Shown here in pieces: positions 11,541-21,498 of a DNA stretch of 64,000 nt. The DNA is taken from assembly GCA_964017065.1 (NCBI GenBank), contig OZ024783.1, forward strand, positions 14,577,820 through 14,641,819. Direction: 5' to 3'. Made by a program: the position numbers and the translations under genes. Position 1 is the stretch's first letter, and the number at the start of each line of letters is the position of its first letter. This DNA is from Haliclona indistincta (Eukaryota > Porifera > Demospongiae > Haplosclerida > Chalinidae). The notes under the pieces are model-generated. The model had not been told where the DNA came from. It searched no databases and saw only the letters and a program-made list of their open reading frames with translations.

Positions 11541-14500
11541 ATGGCGGCGTTGTTCGGGCGAATCAGCGAGTTTGACCCAGAAAGAGAGGAATGGTCTCAG
11601 TACGCTCAAAGGCTGACCCATTTCTTTGCCGCGAATGGTGTCGAGGACGAAACAAAGAAGAAAGAGATACTCCTCGCTATGGTTGGTCCTGCTACCTTCA
11701 AGCTGCTAACAAACCTCGTGGTACAGGATACACCTGGAAAGAAGACGTACGAAGAGCTTATCGCCGTTTTGAAGACGCACCACAATCCTGAGCCGTCTGA
11801 AGTTATCCAGCGACTGCAGTTCTACGCCAGGGACCGCAAGCCTGTGGAGTCCGTCTCCATGTACGTTGCTGAGCTAAGGTCGCTAGCTGTGTACTGTAAT
11901 TTTGGGACGACGCTCGAGAAAATGTTGAGAGACCGCTTGGTAGGAGGAATTAACGACAGTCGTGTACGGAAACGTTTGCTTCAGGAGAAAGACCTGACTT
12001 TCAAGAGAGCACTAGAGATTGCGCAAGCACTAGAAGTTGCGGAGAGAGACGAACGGAAGTTGGAACCTGAACCAGTAGTACAGAAGCTGGACAGCAAGCC
12101 CGCACGCAACTGGCGTCCAGTGAATCAGCGCAAAGATGACACCGGCACGCCAACCTACCAGAAGTGCTACAGATGTGGAAAAACGAATCACAAAGCTAGT
12201 AACTGTCGTTTCAAGTCAGCAAAATGTCACAATTGCGGAAAAACCGGTCATCTGAAAACTGTCTGTCAGCAACCAGTGAAGAAGGACAGAAGAGATTCAG
12301 TAAAGAAATTGAAGGATGAAAGAGATAGTCAGTCACCTGCAGAGGAGTACACACTTTTTTCTCTTGGAGAGGAGAGCAGTAGAAAACCATTTATCGTAGA
12401 GTTGAAGATAGATGATGTATCACTCAGCATGGAGTTGGACACAGGTGCCTCGCTCTTTATCATGTCAAAGAACACATTTCGTAAACATTGGCCAAGTCGA
12501 CTGTTAGAGTCTGCCACAAGGAAGCTGACGACCTACACTGGAGAGACTATTGATGTGCTTGGAACTGCGCAAGTTCAAGTCACACACGGAGAGAACTCTG
12601 CAGAACTGGAGCTGATGATAGTGGACATGGATGGACCTAGCCTTCTCGGAAGGAACTGGTTAAACAAACTGACTCTGGACTGGAGCACGCTACACTATCT
12701 TCATGATGGACCACTGGGAGAGTTGCTGAAGAAGCATTCCAGACTGTTCAGAGAGGAGCTGGGGACCTTGCATGGTTTCCAGGCTAAAATTCATGTTAAC
12801 CCCCATTCTGTTCCCATGTTCTGTAGTGCTCGCTCAGTTCCCTACTCTATGAGACCACTGGTAGAAGAGGAGCTAGAGAAGCTCGTGTCTCAAGGAGTGA
12901 TCGAACCAGTGACTTATTCGGACTGGGCAGCACCTATCGTGCCAGTACTCAAGGCTGATAAGAAATCAGTGAGAATCTGCGGAGACTTCTCAACTACAGT
13001 CAACAAAGCATCTCGTCTCGACAACTACCCCATTCCAAAGGTGGAGGACCTATTTGCTAAGTTGCAAGGAGGAGTTGTCTTCACCAAGTTAGACATGAGT
13101 CAAGCATACCAGCAGTTGTCTTTGGATGAAGAATCGAAGCAATATGTCGTGGTGAACACTCACAAGGGTCTGTACAGATTTAACCGTTTGCCTTTTGGAG
13201 TATCGTCGGCTCCAGGAATCTTCCAACGAGCAATGGAGTCGCTACTACAAGACATACCTTCAGTAGTGGTCTATATCGACGATATCCTGATAACTGGAGC
13301 TACCGAGGCAGAACACCTACAGACGTTGAGTAAAGTGCTGGAACGTCTGGATTCTGCGGGTCTGACTCTCAAGAAAGAAAAATGTGTCTTCGCCTCAACA
13401 TCAGTAACCTATCTTGGACACACAATTGATCGAGATGGTATTCATCCTACACCAGACAAAGTCCAAGCTGTACAGCAAGCTCCTACTCCAAAGAATGTCA
13501 CCAAGCTGAAAGCGTTCCTAGGCCTGTTGAACTACTATGGCAAATTTATGCCAAACCTAGCTACCACCTTGAAACCCTTGTACAACCTTCTTCAAGAATC
13601 AACCAAGTGGAGGTGGAATGACAAAGAAAAGAAGGCTTTCGAAGCATCAAAGAAGCTACTATTGTCCTCTCAAGTTTTGACACACTATAACCCTGAGCTA
13701 CAACTTGTCCTAGCGTGTGATGCTTCTCAGTACGGTCTTGGTGCTGTGTTGTCGCAACGGTATCCAAATGGAGAAGAGAGACCAGTTGGATATGCCTCAA
13801 GGACACTGTCCAAGGCTGAGCAGAACTATTCTCAGATTGAAAAAGAGGGACTGGCATGTGTTTTCGGCGTCAAAAGATTTCACTGCTATATTTTTGGAAG
13901 ATCATTTATCCTCAGTTCGGATCACAAGCCACTCGCCTCTCTGTTCGCAAAAGACAAGACAGTTCCAGCTCAAGCATCTGCCAGAATCCAACGATGGGCG
14001 TTAACATTGGGAATGTATGAGTATGAGTTGATCCACAAGTCAGGAGCTACTCATGGAAATGCCGATGCTTTGAGTCGCTTACCTCTTCCTGGGAGTGCAT
14101 CAGAAGAAACCCCACAACCAGCTGAGATGGTATTGCTATTCGAGGAACTTCAGAAGGGACCAGTGACTGCTGAGCAAATCAAGTTATGGACAAGACGAGA
14201 TCCAGTACTCTCAAGAGTTCAGCAGTTTGTTCTCAAAGGATGGCCCACCGGTGCTATCGAGAAAGATCTCAAACCCTACTGGCACAAACGCCTCGAGTTA
14301 TCATCACATGATGGATGCCTTCTGTGGGGAAATAGAGTTGTCGTTCCAGCAGCAGGTCAAGCGAGTGTATTAGAGGAGTTGCACATTGCTCATCCTGGAT
14401 CAACACAGATGAAACAGATTGCTCGAACTATGGTGTGGTGGAGTGGAATCGATAAGGACATTGAACGAACTGTGCAGTCATGTACAACATGTCAGAGTCA

Positions 14501-15467
14501 ACAGAATCTACCGCCAGCAGCTCCTGTACAACCTTGGAGATGGCCGACCAGACCATGGGCTAGACTACATGCCGATTTTGCTGGACCGATACAAGGACAC
14601 ATGCTCCTACTTTTGGTTGACGCGCATTCCAAATGGATCGAAGTATTTCCTATGTCAACTATCACTTCCACTGCTACTATTCAGAGTTGCCGCAAACTAT
14701 TCGCAACTTTTGGAGTTCCTGAAGTGCTGGTCACTGACAATGGCACAAGTTTTGTGAGTGCTGAGTTTGAACAGTTCCTAAAGAAGAACTCTATTCGTCA
14801 CAAGACCTCACCTCCCTATCATCCTGCCACCAATGGTCTTGCTGAACGAGCCGTCCAGACAGTAAAAAAAGGTCTCAAGAAGATGAAGTCTGGTACTCTA
14901 CAGGACAAATTGTCACGTTTCCTGTTTCGCTATCGCAATACACCACAAAGCACCACTGAAGAAACTCCTTCACAGCTTCTCTTAGGGAGAAAATTGAGAT
15001 CTCCACTAGATGTGATACATCCAGATCTTCAGCGCAAGGTCGAGGAGAAGCAAGACAAGCATGTGATGCAGTCAAATGACATTCAAGGAGTGGAGACTGG
15101 AGATGCTGTCTATGCTCGAAATTTCAGTCGGGACAAAGGTACCAATCCATGGTTACCAGGAGAAGTGATCGAACTGTTAGGAACAAGATCTATTCTGATC
15201 AAGCTCTCAGATGGGAGAACAGTTCGCCGTCACATGGATCATGTGCGTAAGCGCTTGGCATCACCACAGTTTGATTGGGACACCACCCCTCCACCTGTAA
15301 CAATCCCGTCTCCGTCAGATGATGCCATGTCTCCACCAGAGGATCAAGTGGTGACCCCTCCATCAGATCCTACACCTACAGATCCTACTCCTACAGATCC
15401 ACCTCAAAGACGTTATCCAGTTCGTAAGCGTGGACCGCCCGACTGGTACATTCCATTTGCAAACTAA
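11541..15467 (+). CDS. Gypsy-1 gag-pol polyprotein
   Basis: A single 1308-residue frame. I start it at the ATG at 11541 (ATGGCGGCG) because the upstream open sequence is LTR and primer-binding site. Domains in order: Gag capsid-like region (about 1-190); two CCHC zinc knuckles, CYRCGKTNHKASNC near 209 and CHNCGKTGHLKTVC; retropepsin with MELDTGAS (Asp near 300); reverse transcriptase with YIDD near 578; RNase H with CDASQYGLGA near 725; integrase with an HHCC zinc region (HPGSTQMKQ...CTTCQ) and the DDE core (Asp near 1012, Asp near 1064 in VTDNG, Glu near 1101 in LAERA). The C-terminus is rich in Pro/Thr with DPTPT repeats. There is no envelope gene. Gag and Pol are fused with no frameshift between them. 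It copies and integrates the element's own RNA. It appears intact. Confidence 0.95.
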   Translation: MAALFGRISEFDPEREEWSQYAQRLTHFFAANGVEDETKKKEILLAMVGPATFKLLTNLVVQDTPGKKTYEELIAVLKTHHNPEPSEVIQRLQFYARDRKPVESVSMYVAELRSLAVYCNFGTTLEKMLRDRLVGGINDSRVRKRLLQEKDLTFKRALEIAQALEVAERDERKLEPEPVVQKLDSKPARNWRPVNQRKDDTGTPTYQKCYRCGKTNHKASNCRFKSAKCHNCGKTGHLKTVCQQPVKKDRRDSVKKLKDERDSQSPAEEYTLFSLGEESSRKPFIVELKIDDVSLSMELDTGASLFIMSKNTFRKHWPSRLLESATRKLTTYTGETIDVLGTAQVQVTHGENSAELELMIVDMDGPSLLGRNWLNKLTLDWSTLHYLHDGPLGELLKKHSRLFREELGTLHGFQAKIHVNPHSVPMFCSARSVPYSMRPLVEEELEKLVSQGVIEPVTYSDWAAPIVPVLKADKKSVRICGDFSTTVNKASRLDNYPIPKVEDLFAKLQGGVVFTKLDMSQAYQQLSLDEESKQYVVVNTHKGLYRFNRLPFGVSSAPGIFQRAMESLLQDIPSVVVYIDDILITGATEAEHLQTLSKVLERLDSAGLTLKKEKCVFASTSVTYLGHTIDRDGIHPTPDKVQAVQQAPTPKNVTKLKAFLGLLNYYGKFMPNLATTLKPLYNLLQESTKWRWNDKEKKAFEASKKLLLSSQVLTHYNPELQLVLACDASQYGLGAVLSQRYPNGEERPVGYASRTLSKAEQNYSQIEKEGLACVFGVKRFHCYIFGRSFILSSDHKPLASLFAKDKTVPAQASARIQRWALTLGMYEYELIHKSGATHGNADALSRLPLPGSASEETPQPAEMVLLFEELQKGPVTAEQIKLWTRRDPVLSRVQQFVLKGWPTGAIEKDLKPYWHKRLELSSHDGCLLWGNRVVVPAAGQASVLEELHIAHPGSTQMKQIARTMVWWSGIDKDIERTVQSCTTCQSQQNLPPAAPVQPWRWPTRPWARLHADFAGPIQGHMLLLLVDAHSKWIEVFPMSTITSTATIQSCRKLFATFGVPEVLVTDNGTSFVSAEFEQFLKKNSIRHKTSPPYHPATNGLAERAVQTVKKGLKKMKSGTLQDKLSRFLFRYRNTPQSTTEETPSQLLLGRKLRSPLDVIHPDLQRKVEEKQDKHVMQSNDIQGVETGDAVYARNFSRDKGTNPWLPGEVIELLGTRSILIKLSDGRTVRRHMDHVRKRLASPQFDWDTTPPPVTIPSPSDDAMSPPEDQVVTPPSDPTPTDPTPTDPPQRRYPVRKRGPPDWYIPFAN

Positions 15468-15478
15468 GGAGGGAGGAG

Positions 15479-15611
15479 TGTTGTAGACTAAGAGTCTCGG
15501 ACACTTGTATTTATTTTTACAAGCTATTGTGCACTCTGATTTATAAACTGAGTCTCTCATGCATTTGGAAGTATGTAATTCAACAATAAGACATTGTTTT
15601 GAGACTCAACA
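15479..15611 (+). repeat. Gypsy-1 3' LTR
   Basis: The same 133-bp unit as the 5' LTR with one mismatch, followed by the target duplication ACCAC at 15612-15616. The polypurine tract lies at about 15466-15478. Confidence 0.95.
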
Positions 15612-15800
15612 ACCACCTTATAGGTTGGTCGCCCTGCCAAGCAGGGGCCAGTGTAACAACCACTTTATAGGTTGGCCGCCCTGCAAAGCAGGGGCCTAGT
15701 GTAAAACCACCTTGCGGTTGGTCGCCCTGCCAAGCAGGGGCCTTTAAATTTAGATATCCGACCATACACATCGGTCGTCCTGTCCATAAGCAGGGGCCCA
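15612..15800. repeat. Minisatellite, right part
   Basis: Three to four tandem units of roughly 50-60 bp built on GGTTGGTCGCCCTGCCAAGC then AGGGGCC and GTGTAACAACCAC. Each holds a CCCTGC/GCAGGG hairpin. The last unit is degenerate (CATCGGTCGTCCTGTCCATA). It continues the array seen at 11295-11378. Confidence 0.75.
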
Positions 15801-16444
15801 CTCACACTACATGTGCACCACCCAAATTACTCCGATTGATATGTGCCCACCAGTCGGAGGGATTTGCATGCAGGCTGCACCCTCACCATGCTTCATTCTG
15901 CCACCAGATTGAACTAAGCAGACACTGCTAAGATTACTAGAAGGGAGTGTGTATGGACGACTCGAGAGACGTCAACGCCAGCTACCATACTTACTTCCCA
16001 GTATATGTAAATTGCGCAACCACGGGGAGTGTAAGTCATCATGACACCGATGCCCTTGCAGAGCTCACACTCTGAGAGTGGAGAAGTTCACAAACAACAC
16101 ATAACTGAAGGAGAGAAAATGATGGACATATATAAGAGACAGTAAGAAAGAAGAGGGGATAATATTCCAGGGAGAGTAAGAAAGGAAACACATACAGATA
16201 AGGAAGGGGAGAAGAATAGTAGAGGGAGAGGAGGGAGGGAGACAGCAAGGATGGTCAGGCTGGTCCTCACGTGACAATGATTGCGTAATAGGGGAGTGTC
16301 CACTTGATTATTAACTATGCCTATGCACTGAGGCATAAGCACGTATTGAAAGAAAGAGGCACAGTTTTGGCCAGATGCATTGCTCCACCCAAAAGTCAAA
16401 TTTAGTTACGCTCTTTTCGTCATTGATTATAATTATTTAAACTA
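15801..16444. other. No gene recognised; purine-rich tract
   Basis: A GA-rich stretch of about 130 bp lies at 16105-16240 and produces the overlapping hydrophobic minus-strand frames seen there. These are low-complexity artefacts. A GCCTATGCACTGAGGCATAA remnant near 16318 resembles the GCCTCGG MITE family. Confidence 0.5.
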
Positions 16445-16608
16445 CAGTGAAACCTCTCTTAGAGGACACCCCTCATCCTTCTTAATGGACACTTACTGAA
16501 TCCCAAATAATATTATAACGCACATAATGTATAGATCAGAGGACATACTCTCTATAATGGATGATTTTTGTTGGTCCCAATGGTGTCTGCCTTAGAGAGG
16601 TTCCACTG
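16445..16608. mobile_element. Mariner-type MITE
   Basis: This 164-bp element has ends CAGTGAAACCTCTCTTAGAG and the near complement of that at the right (CTTAGAGAGGTTCCACTG). It is flanked by TA on both sides (16443-16444 and 16609-16610). The CAGTGGAACCTC-type end and TA duplication are typical of Tc1/mariner non-autonomous elements. Confidence 0.85.
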
Positions 16609-16705
16609 TAGACACTTCAGAATCATAATGTGGTACTAGCAGACATTTACATGATCAGGCAAAAAAGAATCAGGAAGAATCTATGCAGATTCAACAGCAA
16701 CGTTT

Positions 16706-17350
16706 ATTTGGGATACACGGTAGTGTGCCCCTATGTAGAATAAACAGAAAACAAGATGGTGGCTACAGTACAATGTATTAGCGTTCAAACGTTGATATTT
16801 CACCTGGTGGTGAATTTCAAACATTCAAAGACACTAAGATCTGCTGCGCTTTTACACGAACAGTGCCCAGCATGAAACACACACACAAACATCTAGTGCC
16901 TGTTGAACTTAATTTTTAGCGAAACGATGATATAAATTCGACGATTTCACGATCACGATCAGTTGTCAGCTAAGTGTTAGACGCCACCTTGAGATTGCAC
17001 AGTACACACATGACCAACCATGCGAATACTAGAAGCCCATGTGGAGAGCACATATTAGAGTCTGGAGTCTTCGAAGAACAACTCAGTCAGTACGATCGTG
17101 TAGGATCACCACTCTACTGCTTGCTAGATAATACAACGGCCGTACAGAATTTCTAAACAGTGGGTGGAGCTCATATAAAGAGCTTGCATGTGTGGGTAAG
17201 CTCGGATTTTGGAGATGTACAGCATACTATCAGCTACAACTTAGAAAGCAAAGCCATCAACAACAGAACTAATGGTGAAAACTAAAGCTTCACTACATAC
17301 ATTCTCATCTTGAACTGCACCAAAATTTGCTGAAAAAGAAAAAGGACACA
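16706..17350 (+). repeat. Large palindromic element, degenerate copy E
   Basis: It follows the same order of motifs as copies A to D (CACGGTAGTG..., ACAAGATGG, TTAGCGTTCAAACG, CACGATCA, AGAAAAAGGACACAAAC), but with many substitutions and a lost poly-AAG tract. It is probably the oldest copy in the window. Confidence 0.65.
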
Positions 17351-17489
17351 AACTTATAGTGTTTGAAAAAATTCAGATCAGAATTCAAGAACTGTCTTAT
17401 TGGCAAAACACACACATTAATTTTAAATAGAGCTAGGCTAACAATGAACTACAAGTGGAGACATAATGATTACAACCCTAGACAATGTT

Positions 17490-18450
17490 CAATCACGAAC
17501 TGCTCAAATTTTTAACACTCCTTCCTCCCTAGAGAAGGTTGCACTGGAAACCAAAACGCTTCGGAAGCTGTCAATTTTGACGCAAAGGATATCGACGAGG
17601 CGGTGTCCGAGGATGAGGTTGAACTGGCGGAGAAGGTTGAGAATTAGTAGTTTGAGTCCCCTCTTCTTGGCAATAACTCCAGAAATCCAGCGAGGTCCTT
17701 CATGATAATTACGAGCCAACACTCTTTGACCTAGGAAGAAGTCTCGTACCCTGCTGTGTACAACCTGATAATTATGCCTTCTAAGCAGACTGCTTGTCAG
17801 AAATAGTACCAAATCTGGTCAGATCATGTCCAATCTAGTACGAATGGTACGTTTCAAGAAGAATTCACATGGAGGAATGCTGGTAGTAGCATGTGGAGAT
17901 ATATGGTAAGACATTAGAAAGGTATTCAGATCCATATGACGATCATCACCGCCCTTGAGAGCTCTCTTGAGAGTTCATAAAAATCGCTCTGCAGCACCAT
18001 TAGTGGAAGGATGATATGGAGAACTCTTGATGTGCTTCACTCTGTTAATTCCTAGGAACAGTTTAAACTCCTCAGGGGCAAACTGTGGGCCGTTATCTGA
18101 TACAACTTGACGTGGTAAACCATAGGTAGCAAAAAGAGATGTCAATAGACTGTAGAGGATGGTGAGTCGCCTCCACGTGGTGTGGCCTGACTCGTGTGGT
18201 GGTATGTTATTTACTCCGAGACTACTGAGCCTGCGCTTGTACAGCAGGACGAACTTAAATACTAGCAGATGGAGAATGTTCTAGATTACAGCACATGGTG
18301 TGTGGGTGTGTCCACATGGTCGCTACAACACATATGGTTGCTGAAGCAGTAGTTCACATAATTGGAAATACTTCCGGCCATTTTGAGTGAGTATCCACCA
18401 CAACAAAGAGAATTTTCCCTCTCACTGGACCTGAATGTGTTCCCAAGATT
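17490..18450 (-). pseudogene. Decayed Ty3/Gypsy integrase region
   Basis: On the minus strand, translated fragments in shifting frames match integrase. SDNGPQFAPEEFK (about 18060-18105) carries the second catalytic Asp. PYHPSTNGAAER (about 17985-18020) carries the catalytic Glu region. FFLGQRVLARNYHEGPRW (about 17670-17740) is the C-terminal chromatin/DNA-binding part. Frameshifts and stops break it, and no LTR was found next to it. It is an old copy unrelated in age to the two intact elements. Confidence 0.75.
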
Positions 18451-18829
18451 TAGTAGGCCACAACTTGGGGTAGCGAGTCCAAAGGTACTCTAATTATGCA
18501 ACCAAAGCATACCATTCGACAGCTCTTTGGTTGAACCATAGATATTACAGTATGTGATAGGAAGTTGTACTTAATTGGGTGATCGATGTGCATTACCCTT
18601 GACATCACATGACGATTACATTTCCGTGTATTTTCCATGTTCAGTGTATTGTGCTCTCCGTGTTTTAAATAAACAGATAATCTCTGATAGCACAGCCAAG
18701 AATCTACCAAGAACTTAGCCTTTTTACACGGTAAAAGAACGGCTAGTTGTCTGGATATCCAGCCCAGTACACGTCGTAAGGTATGTACCACTGGTTTAGA
18801 GCTTACAAAGCACCATTGATCCAGCCATA
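18451..18829. other. No gene recognised
   Basis: An open frame on the minus strand at 18450-18791 has no family resemblance and no splice or promoter context. Nothing else was seen. Confidence 0.4.
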
Positions 18830-20081
18830 TTAGGGAGGCACGGTAGTGCCTCCCTATGTAGGGTTGAATGAGAAAACAAGATGGCGGCTACATACAATGT
18901 ATTAGCGTTCAAACGCTGATATTTCGCCTGGTCATGAATTGTATACGTCAAAAGACACTTAAATCTGCTATCTGGCATTGCCCCATCTTACAGTAGCAAG
19001 GAGATTGCTCGAAGTTGTTACTAAAGTGACGAACCTGGAAACGGTGAAAATCGTGTTTCGTCATCTTCGTTTTCTTCTTTCTTCTTTCTTTCTTTCTTCA
19101 GCGCGCCTAGTGCCTTTACGCGAGCAATGCTGAGACCAAAACACCCATGAACAGTCATGAAATTCTCCTGGCAGGTGCCTTTTGAACTTAGTTTTTAGCG
19201 AAACGTTGATATAAATTCCGCGATTTCTCGATCGTGAGCCATTGTCAGCTAAGTGTTAGACGCCATTGATGTGATTGCGCAATACGCACGTGACCAAGCA
19301 GTGGTTAGCGCACGTGACCAAGCACTAGCTTGAGTATCGCCGCGCGCCTTATGGATCACGGAGAACACATACATGTACATGTATTTGTCTGGAGTCTTCG
19401 AAGAACGGTAAGCTCGTATAGGATCACCATTCTGCGCTTGCCAGATAATTACAACCGCCGTACATGTCTATAAACAATTGTGGGCGGGGCTCGTATCCAC
19501 TGCGTGCATGTGTAGGCGAGCTGATATGTACAGCATAACAATTATTATTAGCTACAAGTTTAAAATTCTTAATAATAAAGAAAAGCCACCAACAACAGGA
19601 AACTAAACCAATGGTGGAAACAAAGACAGCTCAGTACGTGCATGATATTGAGCTGCACTTCGCTGAAAAAGAAAAAAGGACACAAACAAGAAAATTAAAA
19701 AGATTTCTATCGAAATCAAAGGGATGTAGGGTTGTGAAATCTACCACTGGTCCACAATGTAAACTAACAAGGAACAAGCATGGAATGGTAACACGATTGA
19801 CTTGCTAACAGACCATAGATCCCTACATCAGTGGCTGTACATCTAGGAAGAAGCATCTACATCAGAGCTGAATGCACGTCAGGTGTCAGTCAACAGCAAC
19901 TAGCTGAACTAGCTATGGGCAACCACAGCAGCCACTGATGTAGGGATCTATTGTCTGTTAGCAAGTCAATCGTGTTACCATTCCTTGCTTGTTCCTTGTT
20001 AGTTTACATTGTGGACCAGTGGTAGATTTCACAACCCTACATCCCTTTGATTTCGATAGAAATCTTTTTAATTTTCTTGTG
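18830..20081 (+). mobile_element. Large palindromic element, half copy F
   Basis: It begins TTAGGGAGGCACGGTAGTGC at 18830 next to TA, and its first 22 bases form a perfect hairpin (GGGAGGCAC/GTGCCTCCC). It runs through one arm and the internal inverted repeat and stops at TTTTAATTTTCTTGT, the same breakpoint as A and D. The frame at 19611-19808 is repeat-derived. Confidence 0.8.
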
Positions 20082-20527
20082 GAGAATTTGTGTATACAAA
20101 ATCCTGATCAACGGAGACGAGTTCGTGTCTGTTCGGGTCTATAGCGGATAAAGTATACTTCTTGGCAACGTACTAACTGGATATCTTGGTCAGGAATCAT
20201 GGCCTGGTGCTTCTTCCTAGATTCTGGTAGCCTATACATAATGCTAACTTTTCACCCGAAGCCGGTCTCTGAAATGTATTCGTTGACTAGAATGAAGTAG
20301 CCAAGAAAATTTCAGTCTAGCAGCGTGCATTAAATATTGCGCGAGACGGCTTTGGGTGATTTCATAGTCCTTTTTTAGTGTCAGTACATAAAGATGAACT
20401 AAACTGTTATGCAAGTAAACTTACGAGCAAAATTTCCAAAAACAGTTCACTCCGACTAAGCTGCTTATCTAGCCTGTTGTTCAGTAGAAGACTTTATTTT
20501 AACTTTTGACTGTTTGTTTACTAACTG
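20082..20527. other. No gene recognised
   Basis: This is unassigned intron sequence between copy F and the TTAA-flanked palindrome. A short inverted pairing of TTCTTCCTAGAT near 20209-20222 with AGGAAGAAGCATCTAC near 19844-19860 is the only structure noticed. Confidence 0.4.
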
Positions 20528-21291
20528 TTAAGGTGGCGGGTTACCATTCGCCCACGCATTGTGAATATTACTACAAGCTTCAGTGAGGGCGGGGCTCACA
20601 GTACTAATGGCGGAGATCGAGTCCAGACTTTTCTCACAAAATTTTGGATGTTGTGTAGAGACCTGTGTTTCCTGACTAGTACCTACTTGTAGACCGAGTA
20701 CTTACGGAGGGATTGAAACAGTTTTGTTTGAAAATTCTATCTACAGAGGATTTGGCGAAGCTTTGTATGTGGGACATTATCCGTTTATCGATGATAACTT
20801 ACAATTCAAGAACGGTAGCCAAACAAGTCTGTTTCAATCGCTCGAGGACATTGCTGGCTTGAACTACGACGCTTTTCATAGACTACACGTCGCGTTATTT
20901 TGTGAGAAAAATTGCTACAGCGTTCCTGAGATTGTGCGCACCTAGCGCTGAGCAGATTTTGACAAGAGTCACTATGTTTGTGAAGATGCACGTTGTGATG
21001 GTTCACAGCGAGTTTGTGCTGTTCGTTCTTCTCTGTGAGATGTTCCAGCAAAAGTATTCTTGCTCATTAATATTCATAATCAGCCGCCTTATAATTATGA
21101 ATATTAGTGACCAAAAATCTTTTTGCTGAAACATCTGACAGAGAAGAACAAACAGCACAAAACTCGCTGTGAACCATCATAACGTGTGTCTTCATAAACA
21201 TAGCGTCTCTTGGAAAAATCTGCACAGCGCTAGGTGCGCACAATCCCAGGAACGCTGTAGCAATTTTTCTCACAAAATAATGCAACGTATA

Positions 21292-21482
21292 TGTGATATC
21301 TGGACATACCTAGACAGACTATCGTCTGCTAATCTCTACATGATCATTGTTCTCAATCGACATGACTTGTATCATATTGTAGTCATTGTCCATTTAAGTT
21401 GGTTGTCATTCTCAGTCTGTTGTTGATTGCTCTGCTCAATAATAATTTTGGTAGTCACTAGCTTGGGTCTAAAGATATTACA
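21292..21482 (+). repeat. Gypsy-2 5' LTR
   Basis: 191 bp, TGTGATATCTGG to AAAGATATTACA. By eye it is identical to the 3' LTR. It is preceded by target duplication GTATA (21287-21291). Confidence 0.95.
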
Positions 21483-21498
21483 TTTATTGGCGACGAGG

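Larger units (their letters stand above)
11379..15611 (+). mobile_element. Gypsy-1: intact Ty3/Gypsy LTR retrotransposon
   Basis: The 4233-bp element has 133-bp LTRs that are 132/133 identical, a 5-bp target duplication ACCAC (11374-11378 and 15612-15616), a primer-binding site beginning at 11512, one open gag-pol frame and a purine tract AAGGAGGGAGGAG just before the 3' LTR. One LTR difference means recent insertion. It sits in a minisatellite within the 16.9-kb intron of the divergent Rab-like gene, in the opposite orientation to that gene. Confidence 0.95.

Noticed and set aside
12329..14757. Short frames inside Gypsy-1 on other frames and strands
   Set aside because: They are shadows of the gag-pol frame with no independent start context or homology. 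The same applies inside Gypsy-2.
16039..16399. Three overlapping hydrophobic minus-strand ORFs suggesting membrane proteins
   Set aside because: They come from a purine-rich low-complexity tract read in several frames at once.
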